44,625 nt of DNA from Thermodesulfovibrionales bacterium (GTDB taxonomy: Bacteria > Nitrospirota > Thermodesulfovibrionia > Thermodesulfovibrionales > SM23-35), in the NCBI GenBank assembly GCA_030019415.1, contig JASEEX010000013.1, positions 1-44,625 on the forward strand, read 5' to 3'. The translations under genes and the position numbers were made by a program. Shown piece by piece: positions 8,434-15,779 of the stretch. Each line of letters begins with the position of its first letter. The first letter of the stretch is position 1. The notes beneath the pieces were generated by a model. That model was given only the letters and a program-made list of their open reading frames with translations, searched no databases and was not told where the DNA came from.

Positions 8434-9893
8434 CGCAAACTAAAAAAATATAATAACATCGCAAACTAAATTTTAACATCGCCTAAACTTCTTCCAAAAA
8501 CTTTTAGGAGGAAGAATAGGCGATGGAAAATCAAAATGAATATGAAAAACGCTGTAAGGCAATACAACTTTATGACGAAGGAGTCGGCTTTAATAAGATA
8601 CTTCAATTGGTTCAAAGAGGTAGATTCTGGCTTTCCAAATGGCTCAAACGATTTAAAGAGCAGGGACTTAAAGGTCTTAAAGATCAGAGCCGTGTCCCAA
8701 AACGAATCTGGAGAAAAACTTCCGAGCGTATGGTTAAAAAGATTCTTTCCATTAGAGCGGAGTTGGAAGCTCACAAGACCCGACGTTCTGCCTTCTCTGG
8801 CATTGGAGCTGAGGTCATCCACTGGGAGCTCAAGCAAAGGAAGATTAGAAATATCCCCGCCATCCCTACCATTGCTAAAATTCTCTCTCGTTATGGAAGG
8901 ACAGGAAGAACTAAGACCAAAGGAAATAGCAATAAGCAACCTTATCCTTATTTCAAGGCAGAGAAGATTGGAGACCTTCATCAGACAGACATTGTGGGAC
9001 CCAGACATCTCAGAGGTCCAAAAGGGGTTACCCGATTCTATTCCTTCCATACTATTGATGTGGCAGGACATACGGTATTCACAAGCCAGTTTACCGATAA
9101 ACAAACTATATCTCTGTGCAAACATCTGGTTGAAACATGGCGATTTATGGGAGTTCCCAATGTATCTCAGATGGATAACGAGATGGCAGCTACCGGTGGA
9201 GGACGCTACCCCTACAGTATCTCCCAGTTTATCCGACTCCATTTGCTTATGGGAATACATCTGGTATTCATCCCACAGGGAGAACCAGGGAGAAACGCTA
9301 CTGTTGAAAGTTTTAATGCTCTCTGGCAAAAGAGAGTGCTTAGAAGACATAACTGTCCTGCTCTTACTGTTCTCAAAAGAACTAGCAAACGATTTCTGCA
9401 GTATTACCATTATGAGAAACCACATAGAAGTCTTACCCAAAAAGAACACGGCACAAGATTCCCTGTCATACTCAGAGACCGCCTCTGGAAGTCCCTCAGA
9501 CATCTGCCAAAGAGTTTTACCCTTGAAAGATATATTGACTCCAATGGGAATCTTAATATCCCTATTGCAAAAGGAAAGGTCTCCTTTATCAGAAAAGTTG
9601 ACTCCCATGGTAGAATTGAGGTCAATGGAGCTACTTATTTCATCAGGAAGAAACTTGAGGGGCAGTATGTTGTTGCCACTATTTTTACCCAGCACTATCA
9701 CATTAGTGCTGGGTTTACTCATAGAAAGAGATTGGTTGTTAAACAAGACAATAGGGTTATCAAATCTTTCTCTTTCCCGATTAAGGGTCATATTGTTGAT
9801 CCTCTACTCCCAATTACAAGGAGGAAAACTTAATTCAGTTTGCGATGTTATGATATTTCTGAGCATTAAAAATAAGTTTGCGATGTTATGATA
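8427..9893 (+). mobile_element. IS481-like insertion sequence with iterated inverted ends
   Basis: The element carries one transposase gene and is bounded by inverted copies of ATAACATCGCAAACT. The left end has copies starting near 8427 and 8453 plus a variant near 8473. The right end has inverted copies at about 9837-9851 and 9875-9890. Exact boundaries are uncertain because no clean target-site duplication can be matched across the outer flanks. The left flank is a methyltransferase gene and the right flank a porin-like gene tail, so the element sits at a rearrangement junction rather than inside one gene. Confidence 0.8.
8523..9833 (+). CDS. DDE transposase, integrase-core type (IS481-like)
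   Basis: This 436-aa protein has an N-terminal helix-turn-helix region (residues 1-60, with ILQLVQRGRFWLSKWLKRF), an rve integrase core and a beta-rich C-terminal extension. The catalytic triad is visible as HQTD (near residue 156), QMDNE (near 220) and ATVES (near 264). The frame is uninterrupted, so the enzyme may be active. The ATG at 8523 follows AGGAGGAAGAATAGGCG. Two other long open frames over the same DNA, one on each strand, carry no family features and are shadows. The IS481 assignment is by resemblance; a related unclassified group is possible. Confidence 0.88.
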   Translation: MENQNEYEKRCKAIQLYDEGVGFNKILQLVQRGRFWLSKWLKRFKEQGLKGLKDQSRVPKRIWRKTSERMVKKILSIRAELEAHKTRRSAFSGIGAEVIHWELKQRKIRNIPAIPTIAKILSRYGRTGRTKTKGNSNKQPYPYFKAEKIGDLHQTDIVGPRHLRGPKGVTRFYSFHTIDVAGHTVFTSQFTDKQTISLCKHLVETWRFMGVPNVSQMDNEMAATGGGRYPYSISQFIRLHLLMGIHLVFIPQGEPGRNATVESFNALWQKRVLRRHNCPALTVLKRTSKRFLQYYHYEKPHRSLTQKEHGTRFPVILRDRLWKSLRHLPKSFTLERYIDSNGNLNIPIAKGKVSFIRKVDSHGRIEVNGATYFIRKKLEGQYVVATIFTQHYHISAGFTHRKRLVVKQDNRVIKSFSFPIKGHIVDPLLPITRRKT

Positions 9894-9894
9894 G

Positions 9895-10131
9895 CAATCA
9901 GGTAAGCTCTGGGGCAGAGAAAATGATGAAATAGGACTCGCTTATGCATATCTAAATGGTACAGACAGGGGAGATATAGATAATACCAATGCCTTCGAGG
10001 CTTATGCCAAGTTTAAAATCTCTGAGTTCAGCGATATAACCTTTGATGTTCAGTACATAAATGATGATATGAAACTGATTCAGGATCGGAAAGGAGTTAT
10101 TTACGAGGTCAGGTTAAATGCCTATTTCTAA
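9895..10131 (+). pseudogene. 3' fragment of an outer-membrane porin-like gene
   Basis: Reading from the IS end to TAA at 10129-10131 gives about 79 residues with alternating amphipathic strands (IGLAYAYLNG, FEAYAKFKIS, DITFDVQYIND, YEVRLNAYF) and a terminal Phe, the pattern of the last strands of a beta-barrel porin such as the OprB group. The frame has no start: upstream it meets a stop within the IS end. The gene was cut by the element, and its 5' part is not on the other side. It precedes the nickel/cobalt uptake genes and may once have been their outer-membrane channel; that link is inference. Confidence 0.7.
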
Positions 10132-10208
10132 TGAAACATTCATGCCAAAACTTGTCGGCATAGAGAAAAATGAAAATGGCAAAAGAAGATTTTTCAGGAG
10201 GTAGTAAA

Positions 10209-10982
10209 ATGAAGAAAAAGCTTGTAAAAATAATTTTAACAACTATGATACTTATGGTATCTGTCTCCCTATCATGGGCACACTTTGGAATGATAATACC
10301 CTCTGATGACATTGTGTCGAAAAAGGACAAAAAGGAGATAACTCTTCAAGTAAAATTCATCCATCCCTTTGAAGGACACTATATGAACATGGAAATGCCA
10401 CAGGCATTTGGCGTTATGATAGAAGGGAACAAGTACGATCTCCTGCAAACCCTGAAAAAGAAAGTCATGAAGGGTTTTACTACATGGGAAACCTCATATA
10501 AGATTAAGCAGCCTGGAGACCACGTCTTTTTTGTTGAACCAGCACCTTACTGGGAGCCAGCAGAGGAAACTTTCATAATTCATTACACAAAGGTCATTGT
10601 GAATGCCCTTGGAAAAGAAGAAGGATGGGATAGTGAGGTAGGACTCAAAACCGAGATTGTCCCCCTGACAAGACCTTATGGTCTCTGGGCAGGAAATGTA
10701 TTTCAGGGGATCGTGAAGGTGGATGGTAAACCTGTGCCTTATGCAGAGGTAGAGATTGAATATTATAATGAAACTGGTAAGATAAAGGCACCCGATGATC
10801 CTTATATCACACAGGTTATAAAGGCCGATGCAAATGGTGTATTCACCTATGCAGTGCCAAAGGCAGGATGGTGAGGATTTGCAGCCCTTAATACTGCTGA
10901 CTTTAAATTAAAGCATGAAGACAAAGAATATCCTGTTGAAATTGGTGCCGTCCTCTGGGTAAGAACGAGGGAGATGAAATAA
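10209..10982 (+). pseudogene. nikK: NikK-like periplasmic metal-uptake protein (DUF4198) with in-frame UGA
   Basis: The protein starts at MKKKL (10209, after CAGGAGGTAG) with a signal peptide ending in LSWA, giving a mature N-terminus HFGMI typical of metal-binding NikK/DUF4198 proteins. The frame stops at TGA 10872-10874 inside the conserved segment AGW-stop-GFAAL, where relatives have AGWWGFAAL. It then continues open for 36 more codons to TAA at 10980-10982, immediately before cbiM. The sequence therefore shows a Trp codon TGG changed to TGA, or a sequencing error. If real, the product lacks its C-terminal 37 residues. The family is an auxiliary part of NikKMLQO-type ECF nickel/cobalt importers. 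Confidence 0.82.
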
Positions 10983-10983
10983 T

Positions 10984-11589
10984 ATGCATATATCAGAAGG
11001 CGTATTGTCGGCACCCGTACTCGTGACGGGTGCCCTGCTTACTTCTGCAGGAACAGCACTGGGGCTGAAAAAGATGACTTATGAGAGGATACCCGAGGTG
11101 GCAGTCTTATCATCTGCCTTCTTCGTTGCCTCTCTGATACATGTCCCTGTAGGTCCATCAAGTGTACACCTCATACTGAATGGTCTCTTAGGAATACTCC
11201 TCGGATGGATGGCCTTCCCATCCATACTCGTGGCCCTTTTATTACAGGCACTCCTCTTTCAGTTCGGTGGATTTACCTCTCTTGGTGTAAATACCTTTAA
11301 TATGGCAGCACCGGCTGTGATAGCCTATTATCTCTTTAACATACCAATACGAAGGGCAAATCATTTTATAGGCATACTTTCAGGATTTGGTGCCGGCCTG
11401 ACAGGTGTGGGGCTTGGTGCCCTATTTGTTGCAATAGCCCTCGTAAGCACAGGAGAGGGCTTTCTCAATGTGGCAAAAGTGGTGGTTGTTGCCCATCTAC
11501 CTGTAATGCTAATTGAGGGAATCATAACGGCCTTCTGTGTTACATTTTTGAAAAAGGTAAAACCAGAAATTCTGGAGGTAGGAAGATGA
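10984..11589 (+). CDS. cbiM: CbiM/NikM substrate-specific component of ECF nickel/cobalt importer
   Basis: A 201-aa multi-helix membrane protein that binds Co2+ or Ni2+. The signature N-terminus MHISEGVLS is present; in this family the N-terminal amine and His2 coordinate the metal. Further conserved elements are HVPVGPSSVHLILNGLLG and FTSLGVNTFNMA. It starts one base after the nikK frame ends (TAATATG) and ends overlapping nikL by 4 bp, so the genes are translationally coupled. Presence of NikK and NikL, rather than CbiN, leans toward nickel in published classifications, but the cobN locus next door leans toward cobalt. Confidence 0.93.
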   Translation: MHISEGVLSAPVLVTGALLTSAGTALGLKKMTYERIPEVAVLSSAFFVASLIHVPVGPSSVHLILNGLLGILLGWMAFPSILVALLLQALLFQFGGFTSLGVNTFNMAAPAVIAYYLFNIPIRRANHFIGILSGFGAGLTGVGLGALFVAIALVSTGEGFLNVAKVVVVAHLPVMLIEGIITAFCVTFLKKVKPEILEVGR

Positions 11590-12293
11590 TAAAAATTAAT
11601 TGCAAATTGCAAAATGCGAATTTCAAATCGCAAATTTTGATAGTCCTTAATTTTGCATTTTTCATTTTGTTATTTGCATTTTGCATTGTTAAAGAGGCCC
11701 ATGCTCATAAAGTGAATATCTATGCCTATGTTGAGGATGGCATGGTCCACTCAGAAAGTTATTTTAGTGATGGCACAAAATGTAAGAATTCCATGGTAGA
11801 GGTTTTTGATGAAAAGAATGGAACTAAGCTCATTGAAGGTAAAACTGATGAAAATGGAAACTTTTCATTTAAAATCTCAAAGGCTACAGCCCTAAAACTC
11901 GTCCTTCATGCAAGCATGGGACACCAAGCTGATTATATTCTTTCTGAGGATGAGGTTAGAGAGGCCATGGGTCAAAAGGCTGGAAAGACAGAAATAAAAG
12001 AAGAACAGAAAAGCCAGGGTCCAGAGGCGCCAAGGCTCAAAAAGACCGAGCAAACTCCCCCGATAAAGATTTTCAAGTCTCCAGATCTTTCTGAAGTGGA
12101 GGCGATTGTGGAAAGAGTCACTGATAGGAAGCTCCAGCCTGTGATGAGGATGCTCGTTAAGCTGCAGGAGAATACTGAAAAGCCAGGTATCACCGAAATA
12201 ATCGGGGGTATAGGTTATATTATAGGGATTCTCGGAATTCTGGCATATCTTAAGGCAAGGTCAGAAGTCAAAAAGAAAATAAAGACAGATTGA
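11586..12293 (+). CDS. nikL: NikL-like periplasmic/membrane subunit of nickel/cobalt importer
   Basis: A 235-aa protein with a signal segment (residues 16-40), mature start at AHKVNIYAYV, a beta-rich Ig-like domain (45-115), a charged Lys/Pro linker and a C-terminal membrane helix (about 208-225). This is the NikL layout; NikL replaces NikN/CbiN in NikKMLQO systems and may stabilise the CbiM component. The start ATGA overlaps the cbiM stop and follows GGAGGTAGG. Codons for about residues 3-38 lie in an A/T-rich imperfect palindrome resembling dispersed intergenic repeats, so the signal peptide appears to be encoded by a repeat element. Confidence 0.85.
   Translation: MIKINCKLQNANFKSQILIVLNFAFFILLFAFCIVKEAHAHKVNIYAYVEDGMVHSESYFSDGTKCKNSMVEVFDEKNGTKLIEGKTDENGNFSFKISKATALKLVLHASMGHQADYILSEDEVREAMGQKAGKTEIKEEQKSQGPEAPRLKKTEQTPPIKIFKSPDLSEVEAIVERVTDRKLQPVMRMLVKLQENTEKPGITEIIGGIGYIIGILGILAYLKARSEVKKKIKTD
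11592..11694. repeat. A/T-rich imperfect palindrome inside nikL
   Basis: GCAAATTGCAAAATGCGAAT on the left is mirrored by TTATTTGCATTTTGCATTG on the right, with a short A/T spacer. It resembles the intergenic A/T-rich palindromes elsewhere in the window (32244-32378) and encodes the hydrophobic NFAFFILLFAFCI signal core of NikL. Copy number in the genome is unknown. Confidence 0.55.
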
Positions 12294-12297
12294 AGTT

Positions 12298-13047
12298 ATG
12301 CATCTTGAAGAATTTGCTGAAGGCAACTCCTTTTTCCACAGACTTGACCCGAGGGTTAAGTTTATAACCATAATGCCCTATATCTTTGTCATTGCTATTA
12401 TGCAAGGAACAAAGGGCCCACTCTTAGCGCTTATCATCTCCCTCTTAATAGTGGCTTTTACACGCATAAGCGTTAAAAAACTTATTGGAAGGTTGATTGT
12501 TGTAAACACCTTTATATTTATTCTATGGATATTCCTTCCCTTTAGTTACCCCGGAGATGCAGTTTTTCATATAGGTCCTTTAGAAGCAACCCATGAGGGT
12601 TTTCTTTATGTCCTTTCTATTACACTTAAGGCCAACGCTATTGTGCTTGCAACCATAGCAATCCTCGGCACATCAGAGGTCTTTTCCCTTGCCCATGCCC
12701 TTGTACACCTCAAGGTGCCTGATAAGCTGGTTCATTTATTCTTCTTTTTTTACAGATATATAAGTGTCCTGCACGAAGAATATGAGAGACTGGAAAATGC
12801 AATGGCCATCAGGGCTTTCAAGGCAAAGACAAACATGCATACATATAGAACATATGCATATCTTGTTGGCATGCTTATTATTAGAAGCTATGATCGCTCC
12901 CAGAGGATTTACAAGGCAATGTTATGCAGAGGATTTAAGGGCAAGTTTCGTGTAATGAGCCATTTCGAACTCAAAAGAGGAGATGTAGTATTCGGCCTGC
13001 TGATGACTTTGATAACATCCGTGATGGGACTTTTATTTATTTTATAA
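12298..13047 (+). CDS. cbiQ: CbiQ/NikQ transmembrane component of ECF importer
   Basis: A 249-aa membrane protein that couples the ATPase to CbiM. It begins FAEGNSFFHRLDPRVKF, the usual amphipathic CbiQ start, followed by several hydrophobic helices. The cytoplasmic coupling-helix region includes ENAMAIRAFKAK and KAMLCRGFKGK, matching the paired Ala-Arg-Gly/Ala-x-Arg signature segments of T components. It lies 4 bp after nikL and 3 bp before cbiO, clearly one operon. Confidence 0.92.
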   Translation: MHLEEFAEGNSFFHRLDPRVKFITIMPYIFVIAIMQGTKGPLLALIISLLIVAFTRISVKKLIGRLIVVNTFIFILWIFLPFSYPGDAVFHIGPLEATHEGFLYVLSITLKANAIVLATIAILGTSEVFSLAHALVHLKVPDKLVHLFFFFYRYISVLHEEYERLENAMAIRAFKAKTNMHTYRTYAYLVGMLIIRSYDRSQRIYKAMLCRGFKGKFRVMSHFELKRGDVVFGLLMTLITSVMGLLFIL

Positions 13048-13050
13048 AAG

Positions 13051-13746
13051 ATGAACAGGGAAGAATATTTAATTGAGATAAGGGATCTATGTTTTAGCTA
13101 CGCTAATGGTAGAAAAGTATTTAATAGCCTGAATTTTTCCCTTAAAAGCGGAGACAGGATTGGCCTTACAGGTCCCAATGGTGCTGGGAAGACTACATTA
13201 CTGCATTTGATAATGGGACTTTTAAAACCGAACTCGGGGGAGATAAAGATATTTGGAAAGGTCAGGAAAGAGGAAAAAGATTTTACAGAGGTGAGGCAGC
13301 GGATTGGTCTTCTGTTCCAGGATTCAGATGACCAGCTCTTTTGTCCAACTATTGAGGAGGACGTTGCCTTTGGGCCATTAAATCTTGGGAAATCCCTTGA
13401 AGAAGCAAGGGCCATAGTGAGAGAGACCTGTGAAAAATTAGGATTGAAGGGTTTTGAAAAAAGGATTACTCACCGTCTTTCAAGTGGAGAAAAAAGGCTC
13501 GTTGCCCTTGCTACTGTTGTGGCAATGAATCCTGAGTGCCTTTTGCTTGATGAACCATCTACTGGACTTGATGAGATGAGCACAGAGAGGTTCTTAAAAT
13601 ATCTAAAGGAATATTCAGATACATATATAATCATCAGCCAGGATCATGGATTTTTAAAAGATGTGGCTGATAAAATTTACAGGCTTAAAGATAGTAAAAT
13701 AGAAATGTGGGGAGAACTGAAAAAAACCAAAAAGATTGTTATATAA
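13051..13746 (+). CDS. cbiO: CbiO/NikO ATPase of ECF importer
   Basis: A 231-aa ABC ATPase energising the CbiM/CbiQ membrane complex. Walker A GPNGAGKTT (about residues 40-48), Q-loop LLFQDSDDQLF, Walker B CLLLDEPS and the D-loop TGLD are intact. The signature motif reads LSSGEKR instead of LSGGQ, a variant common in CbiO. The DDQLF after the Q-loop is typical of ECF ATPases. It is the last gene of the importer operon; a terminator-like hairpin follows at 13826. Confidence 0.93.
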   Translation: MNREEYLIEIRDLCFSYANGRKVFNSLNFSLKSGDRIGLTGPNGAGKTTLLHLIMGLLKPNSGEIKIFGKVRKEEKDFTEVRQRIGLLFQDSDDQLFCPTIEEDVAFGPLNLGKSLEEARAIVRETCEKLGLKGFEKRITHRLSSGEKRLVALATVVAMNPECLLLDEPSTGLDEMSTERFLKYLKEYSDTYIIISQDHGFLKDVADKIYRLKDSKIEMWGELKKTKKIVI

Positions 13747-13825
13747 ACAGACTTTTGAAAAAGCTAAAAAGATAATTATTTAAGCTCTGAAGAGCTAAAA
13801 TAAAAAAATAAAGTATTCAGAAAAG

Positions 13826-13871
13826 GCCATGAAGGCTAAGCACCATGAAGGTGGGTTTTCATGGCTTTTTT
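13826..13871 (+). terminator. terminator-like nested hairpin between cbiO and tonB
   Basis: Arms GCCATGAA (13826-13833) and TTCATGGC (13858-13865) enclose a second small hairpin CACC-ATGAA-GGTG (13841-13853) and are followed directly by TTTTTT. This looks like an intrinsic terminator separating the importer operon from tonB. The preceding 13747-13825 is A-rich with only a weak hairpin (AGCTC/GAGCT at 13783-13796). A cobalamin riboswitch was looked for by eye and not recognised. Confidence 0.6.
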
Positions 13872-13885
13872 GTTTTGGGGGATCT

Positions 13886-14641
13886 ATGGAAAAGGCCATA
13901 TGTAAAAGAGCTTCAAAGTTTACTACCAGCGGGAGTGGCATGCTGAACATAAGGCATAATCCCGGTCTTTTAATCTCGGGTATCTTACATATCTTGATTA
14001 TGGTTATTCCTGTTTCAATGGTTGTTGTACAGAAATTTGGTGAGATAGAGCTTTTTGTGATGGATGAAGAAGTGCCTGTTGTTCAAGACCGTAAGATAGT
14101 ACATAAGCAGAAAAAGATAGAGCTTTTAGAAGTGCCAAAACAAGAAGTAAAAGGGGAGGAGCCAGTTCAAAAGATCGAAGAAAAACCTGTAATCAAAGAA
14201 GAGATTATTGAACCTCGGATAATTTCTAATAAGCCAGAAAGCATTACTTTGCCCTTTTCTGAAAAGCCTAATCCTCTAAAGGCCGAGGTGCGTGAGGTTG
14301 CCTCCGCACCTCAAGTCTCTTTACCACCAAAACAGACTTCTCAAATCCAGGATGTAGAGCTCGGGTCACCAGAAGGCCCTAAATTTTTACATAGGGAACT
14401 GCCAACTTATCCTACGATTGCAAGGAGAATGGGAAAAGAAGGTAGGGTAATTTTGAGATTAACCATAGATGAAAAAGGAAACCTGTTAAATGTGGAAATC
14501 ATTGAAAATGCTGGTTATGGCTTTACAGAGGCTGCTATCGAAGCGGTAAAAAGATCGACATTTCTACCAGCAAAAAGGGGTGGCAAATCCGTAGCATCAA
14601 GGGCGACATTGCCTATAAGATTTGTTCTTCGGAGGGATTGA
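13886..14641 (+). CDS. tonB: TonB energy-transducing protein
   Basis: The product spans the periplasm and passes proton-motive energy from ExbBD to outer-membrane receptors. It has a single N-terminal membrane helix (ISGILHILIMVIPVSMVVV), a Lys/Glu/Pro-rich linker with repeated VP, KP and EKP units, and a C-terminal TonB domain with PTYPTIARRMGKEGRV and the YGFTEAAIEAVKR...PAK segment. The start at 13886 follows GGGGGATCT and avoids the terminator hairpin that a longer frame from 13829 would translate. It overlaps exbB by one base (TGATG). Gene order tonB-exbB-exbD-receptor implies a dedicated TonB. Confidence 0.9.
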   Translation: MEKAICKRASKFTTSGSGMLNIRHNPGLLISGILHILIMVIPVSMVVVQKFGEIELFVMDEEVPVVQDRKIVHKQKKIELLEVPKQEVKGEEPVQKIEEKPVIKEEIIEPRIISNKPESITLPFSEKPNPLKAEVREVASAPQVSLPPKQTSQIQDVELGSPEGPKFLHRELPTYPTIARRMGKEGRVILRLTIDEKGNLLNVEIIENAGYGFTEAAIEAVKRSTFLPAKRGGKSVASRATLPIRFVLRRD

Positions 14642-15192
14642 TGATCGAGTTTTTCTTAAAAGGCGGCTTCTTAATGTACACAATACTCCTTTGCTCTATT
14701 ACAGGAGTTGCTATCCTGATTAACAAGTTTATCCAGTATAGAGGGATTTTAAGAAAGTTAGAGATGCCTCTGGATGATATATTGAAAAAGAAAACAAACC
14801 CTACCATTTTGACACCCATACTTGAGGGAATAAAGAATGGCTGTGATGAAAAAGAGCTTTCCTTGATCGGTACCAGACAGGTAAGGAAGATGGAAAAGGG
14901 ATTAAGCTGGCTCTCATTGATTGCAACGATTGCACCACTTCTTGGTTTAACGGGAACGGTGACAGGAATGATTAAGGCTTTTATGGTCATAGAGAACAGC
15001 ACAAGCGTGAATCCATCAATGCTTGCAGGGGGAATCTGGGAGGCTTTGATTACAACCGCAGCAGGATTACTTGTGGCAATACCCATTCATATAGGGCATC
15101 ACTACTTGGAAAAACAGGCTGATGATATAGCTTTTGTGTTGAAAGAAGTAACCACGAGTCTTTACATGAGGTACAAGAATGATAAAAAGTAA
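14641..15192 (+). CDS. exbB: ExbB/TolQ-family proton channel subunit
   Basis: About 183 aa with three hydrophobic segments: one N-terminal (GGFLMYTILLCSITGVAIL) and two later helices containing SLIATIAPLLGLTGTVTGMI and GGIWEALITTAAGLLVAIPIH. The latter carry the conserved GLTGTVxGM and EAL-TTA-GL motifs of MotA/TolQ/ExbB. It forms the pentameric stator with ExbD that energises TonB. The ATG at 14641 is preferred over TTG at 14638; GGAGGG lies upstream. The following gene on this strand, exbD, is 588 bp away because a reverse-oriented toxin-antitoxin pair lies between. Confidence 0.9.
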   Translation: MIEFFLKGGFLMYTILLCSITGVAILINKFIQYRGILRKLEMPLDDILKKKTNPTILTPILEGIKNGCDEKELSLIGTRQVRKMEKGLSWLSLIATIAPLLGLTGTVTGMIKAFMVIENSTSVNPSMLAGGIWEALITTAAGLLVAIPIHIGHHYLEKQADDIAFVLKEVTTSLYMRYKNDKK

Positions 15193-15199
15193 AAAGTTC

Positions 15200-15457
15200 T
15201 CAGGGCTTTTTCAATACATCATGAGGGCCAATCCTTCTAAGAAGATAATACCCTTTGTGGATTTCAAAGGTAAACCTATAAAATATCGTGATGCTCGCCT
15301 CCCATCTGTTTTCATGACCCTCAAGTTTTTTAATCCTCAAAGAAGGATGGTGTATATTTTCCATAAAAAGTCTTATCTTCTTTTCAAATGCCTTTTGTAT
15401 ATGGGTAGGAAGGTTTTTATAGTCTTTCTTGAAAGAATTGGTGCGAACTATCTTCAT
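15200..15457 (-). CDS. RelE/ParE-superfamily toxin
   Basis: An 85-aa basic protein with the RelE-fold pattern: N-terminal strand and FKKDYKNLPTHIQKAFEKKI helices, RIKKLEGHENRWEASI, then strands FYRFTFEIHKGYYLLRRIGPHDVL. This matches YafQ/RelE-type mRNA interferases or ParE relatives. It overlaps its antitoxin gene by 4 bp (ATGA), antitoxin first. The pair lies antisense within the tonB-exbB-exbD run, its stop only 7 bp from the exbB stop. Catalytic residues in this family vary, so activity is not assured. Confidence 0.85.
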   Translation of the reverse strand: MKIVRTNSFKKDYKNLPTHIQKAFEKKIRLFMENIHHPSLRIKKLEGHENRWEASITIFYRFTFEIHKGYYLLRRIGPHDVLKKP

Positions 15458-15705
15458 GCATTGAGGTCAGAGAGAAATTCATCCACAGATGAAAACTCCT
15501 CAACCCTTCCCGATGCGATATCTGAATCTGCTTCAGTTTCTGCCTTTTCCCAATCAAAATCTCTGAAATACGGAGGTAGTGTTAGTGCATATCTAATAAG
15601 CTCGCATATCGCAGACTGCTCATCAGGAAGGTGTGATTCCTCTTTGAACTTTATTATTTCATCAAACATGCTGTCTGGTATCTCTAAAACAACCTTTTTC
15701 CGCAT
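15454..15705 (-). CDS. antitoxin of the RelE-type pair
   Basis: An acidic protein of 83 aa. The N-terminal half (KKVVLEIPDSMFDEIIKFKEE) resembles a strand-helix DNA-binding antitoxin start. The C-terminal half, with SDIASGRVEEFSSVDEFLSDL, is the toxin-wrapping tail common in RelE-family antitoxins. The Met at 15705 is chosen because AGGAGA lies 9 bp upstream; a longer frame reaches 15741. It would autorepress the pair, divergently from exbD, whose ATG is 75 bp away, so the two genes share a short control region. Confidence 0.8.
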   Translation of the reverse strand: MRKKVVLEIPDSMFDEIIKFKEESHLPDEQSAICELIRYALTLPPYFRDFDWEKAETEADSDIASGRVEEFSSVDEFLSDLNA

Positions 15706-15779
15706 GATTGTTGCATCTCCTTTTTTGAGAAATATTAACACGAAGCTTAGATATACATCAATCGTAAAGAGATATAAGC

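Noticed and set aside
8466-9891. Two other long open frames over the transposase gene (441 aa on the minus strand, 451 aa on the plus strand)
   Set aside because: Neither shows family motifs or sensible composition, while the frame 8523-9833 has the full DDE triad and HTH; they are shadow frames.
10872-10874. Selenocysteine at the NikK UGA
   Set aside because: Relatives have Trp here, no Cys/Sec chemistry is expected, and no SECIS-like hairpin stood out; a nonsense change or error is simpler.
13747-13885. Cobalamin riboswitch upstream of tonB
   Set aside because: No B12-box-like conserved core was recognised; the region fits a terminator hairpin after cbiO.
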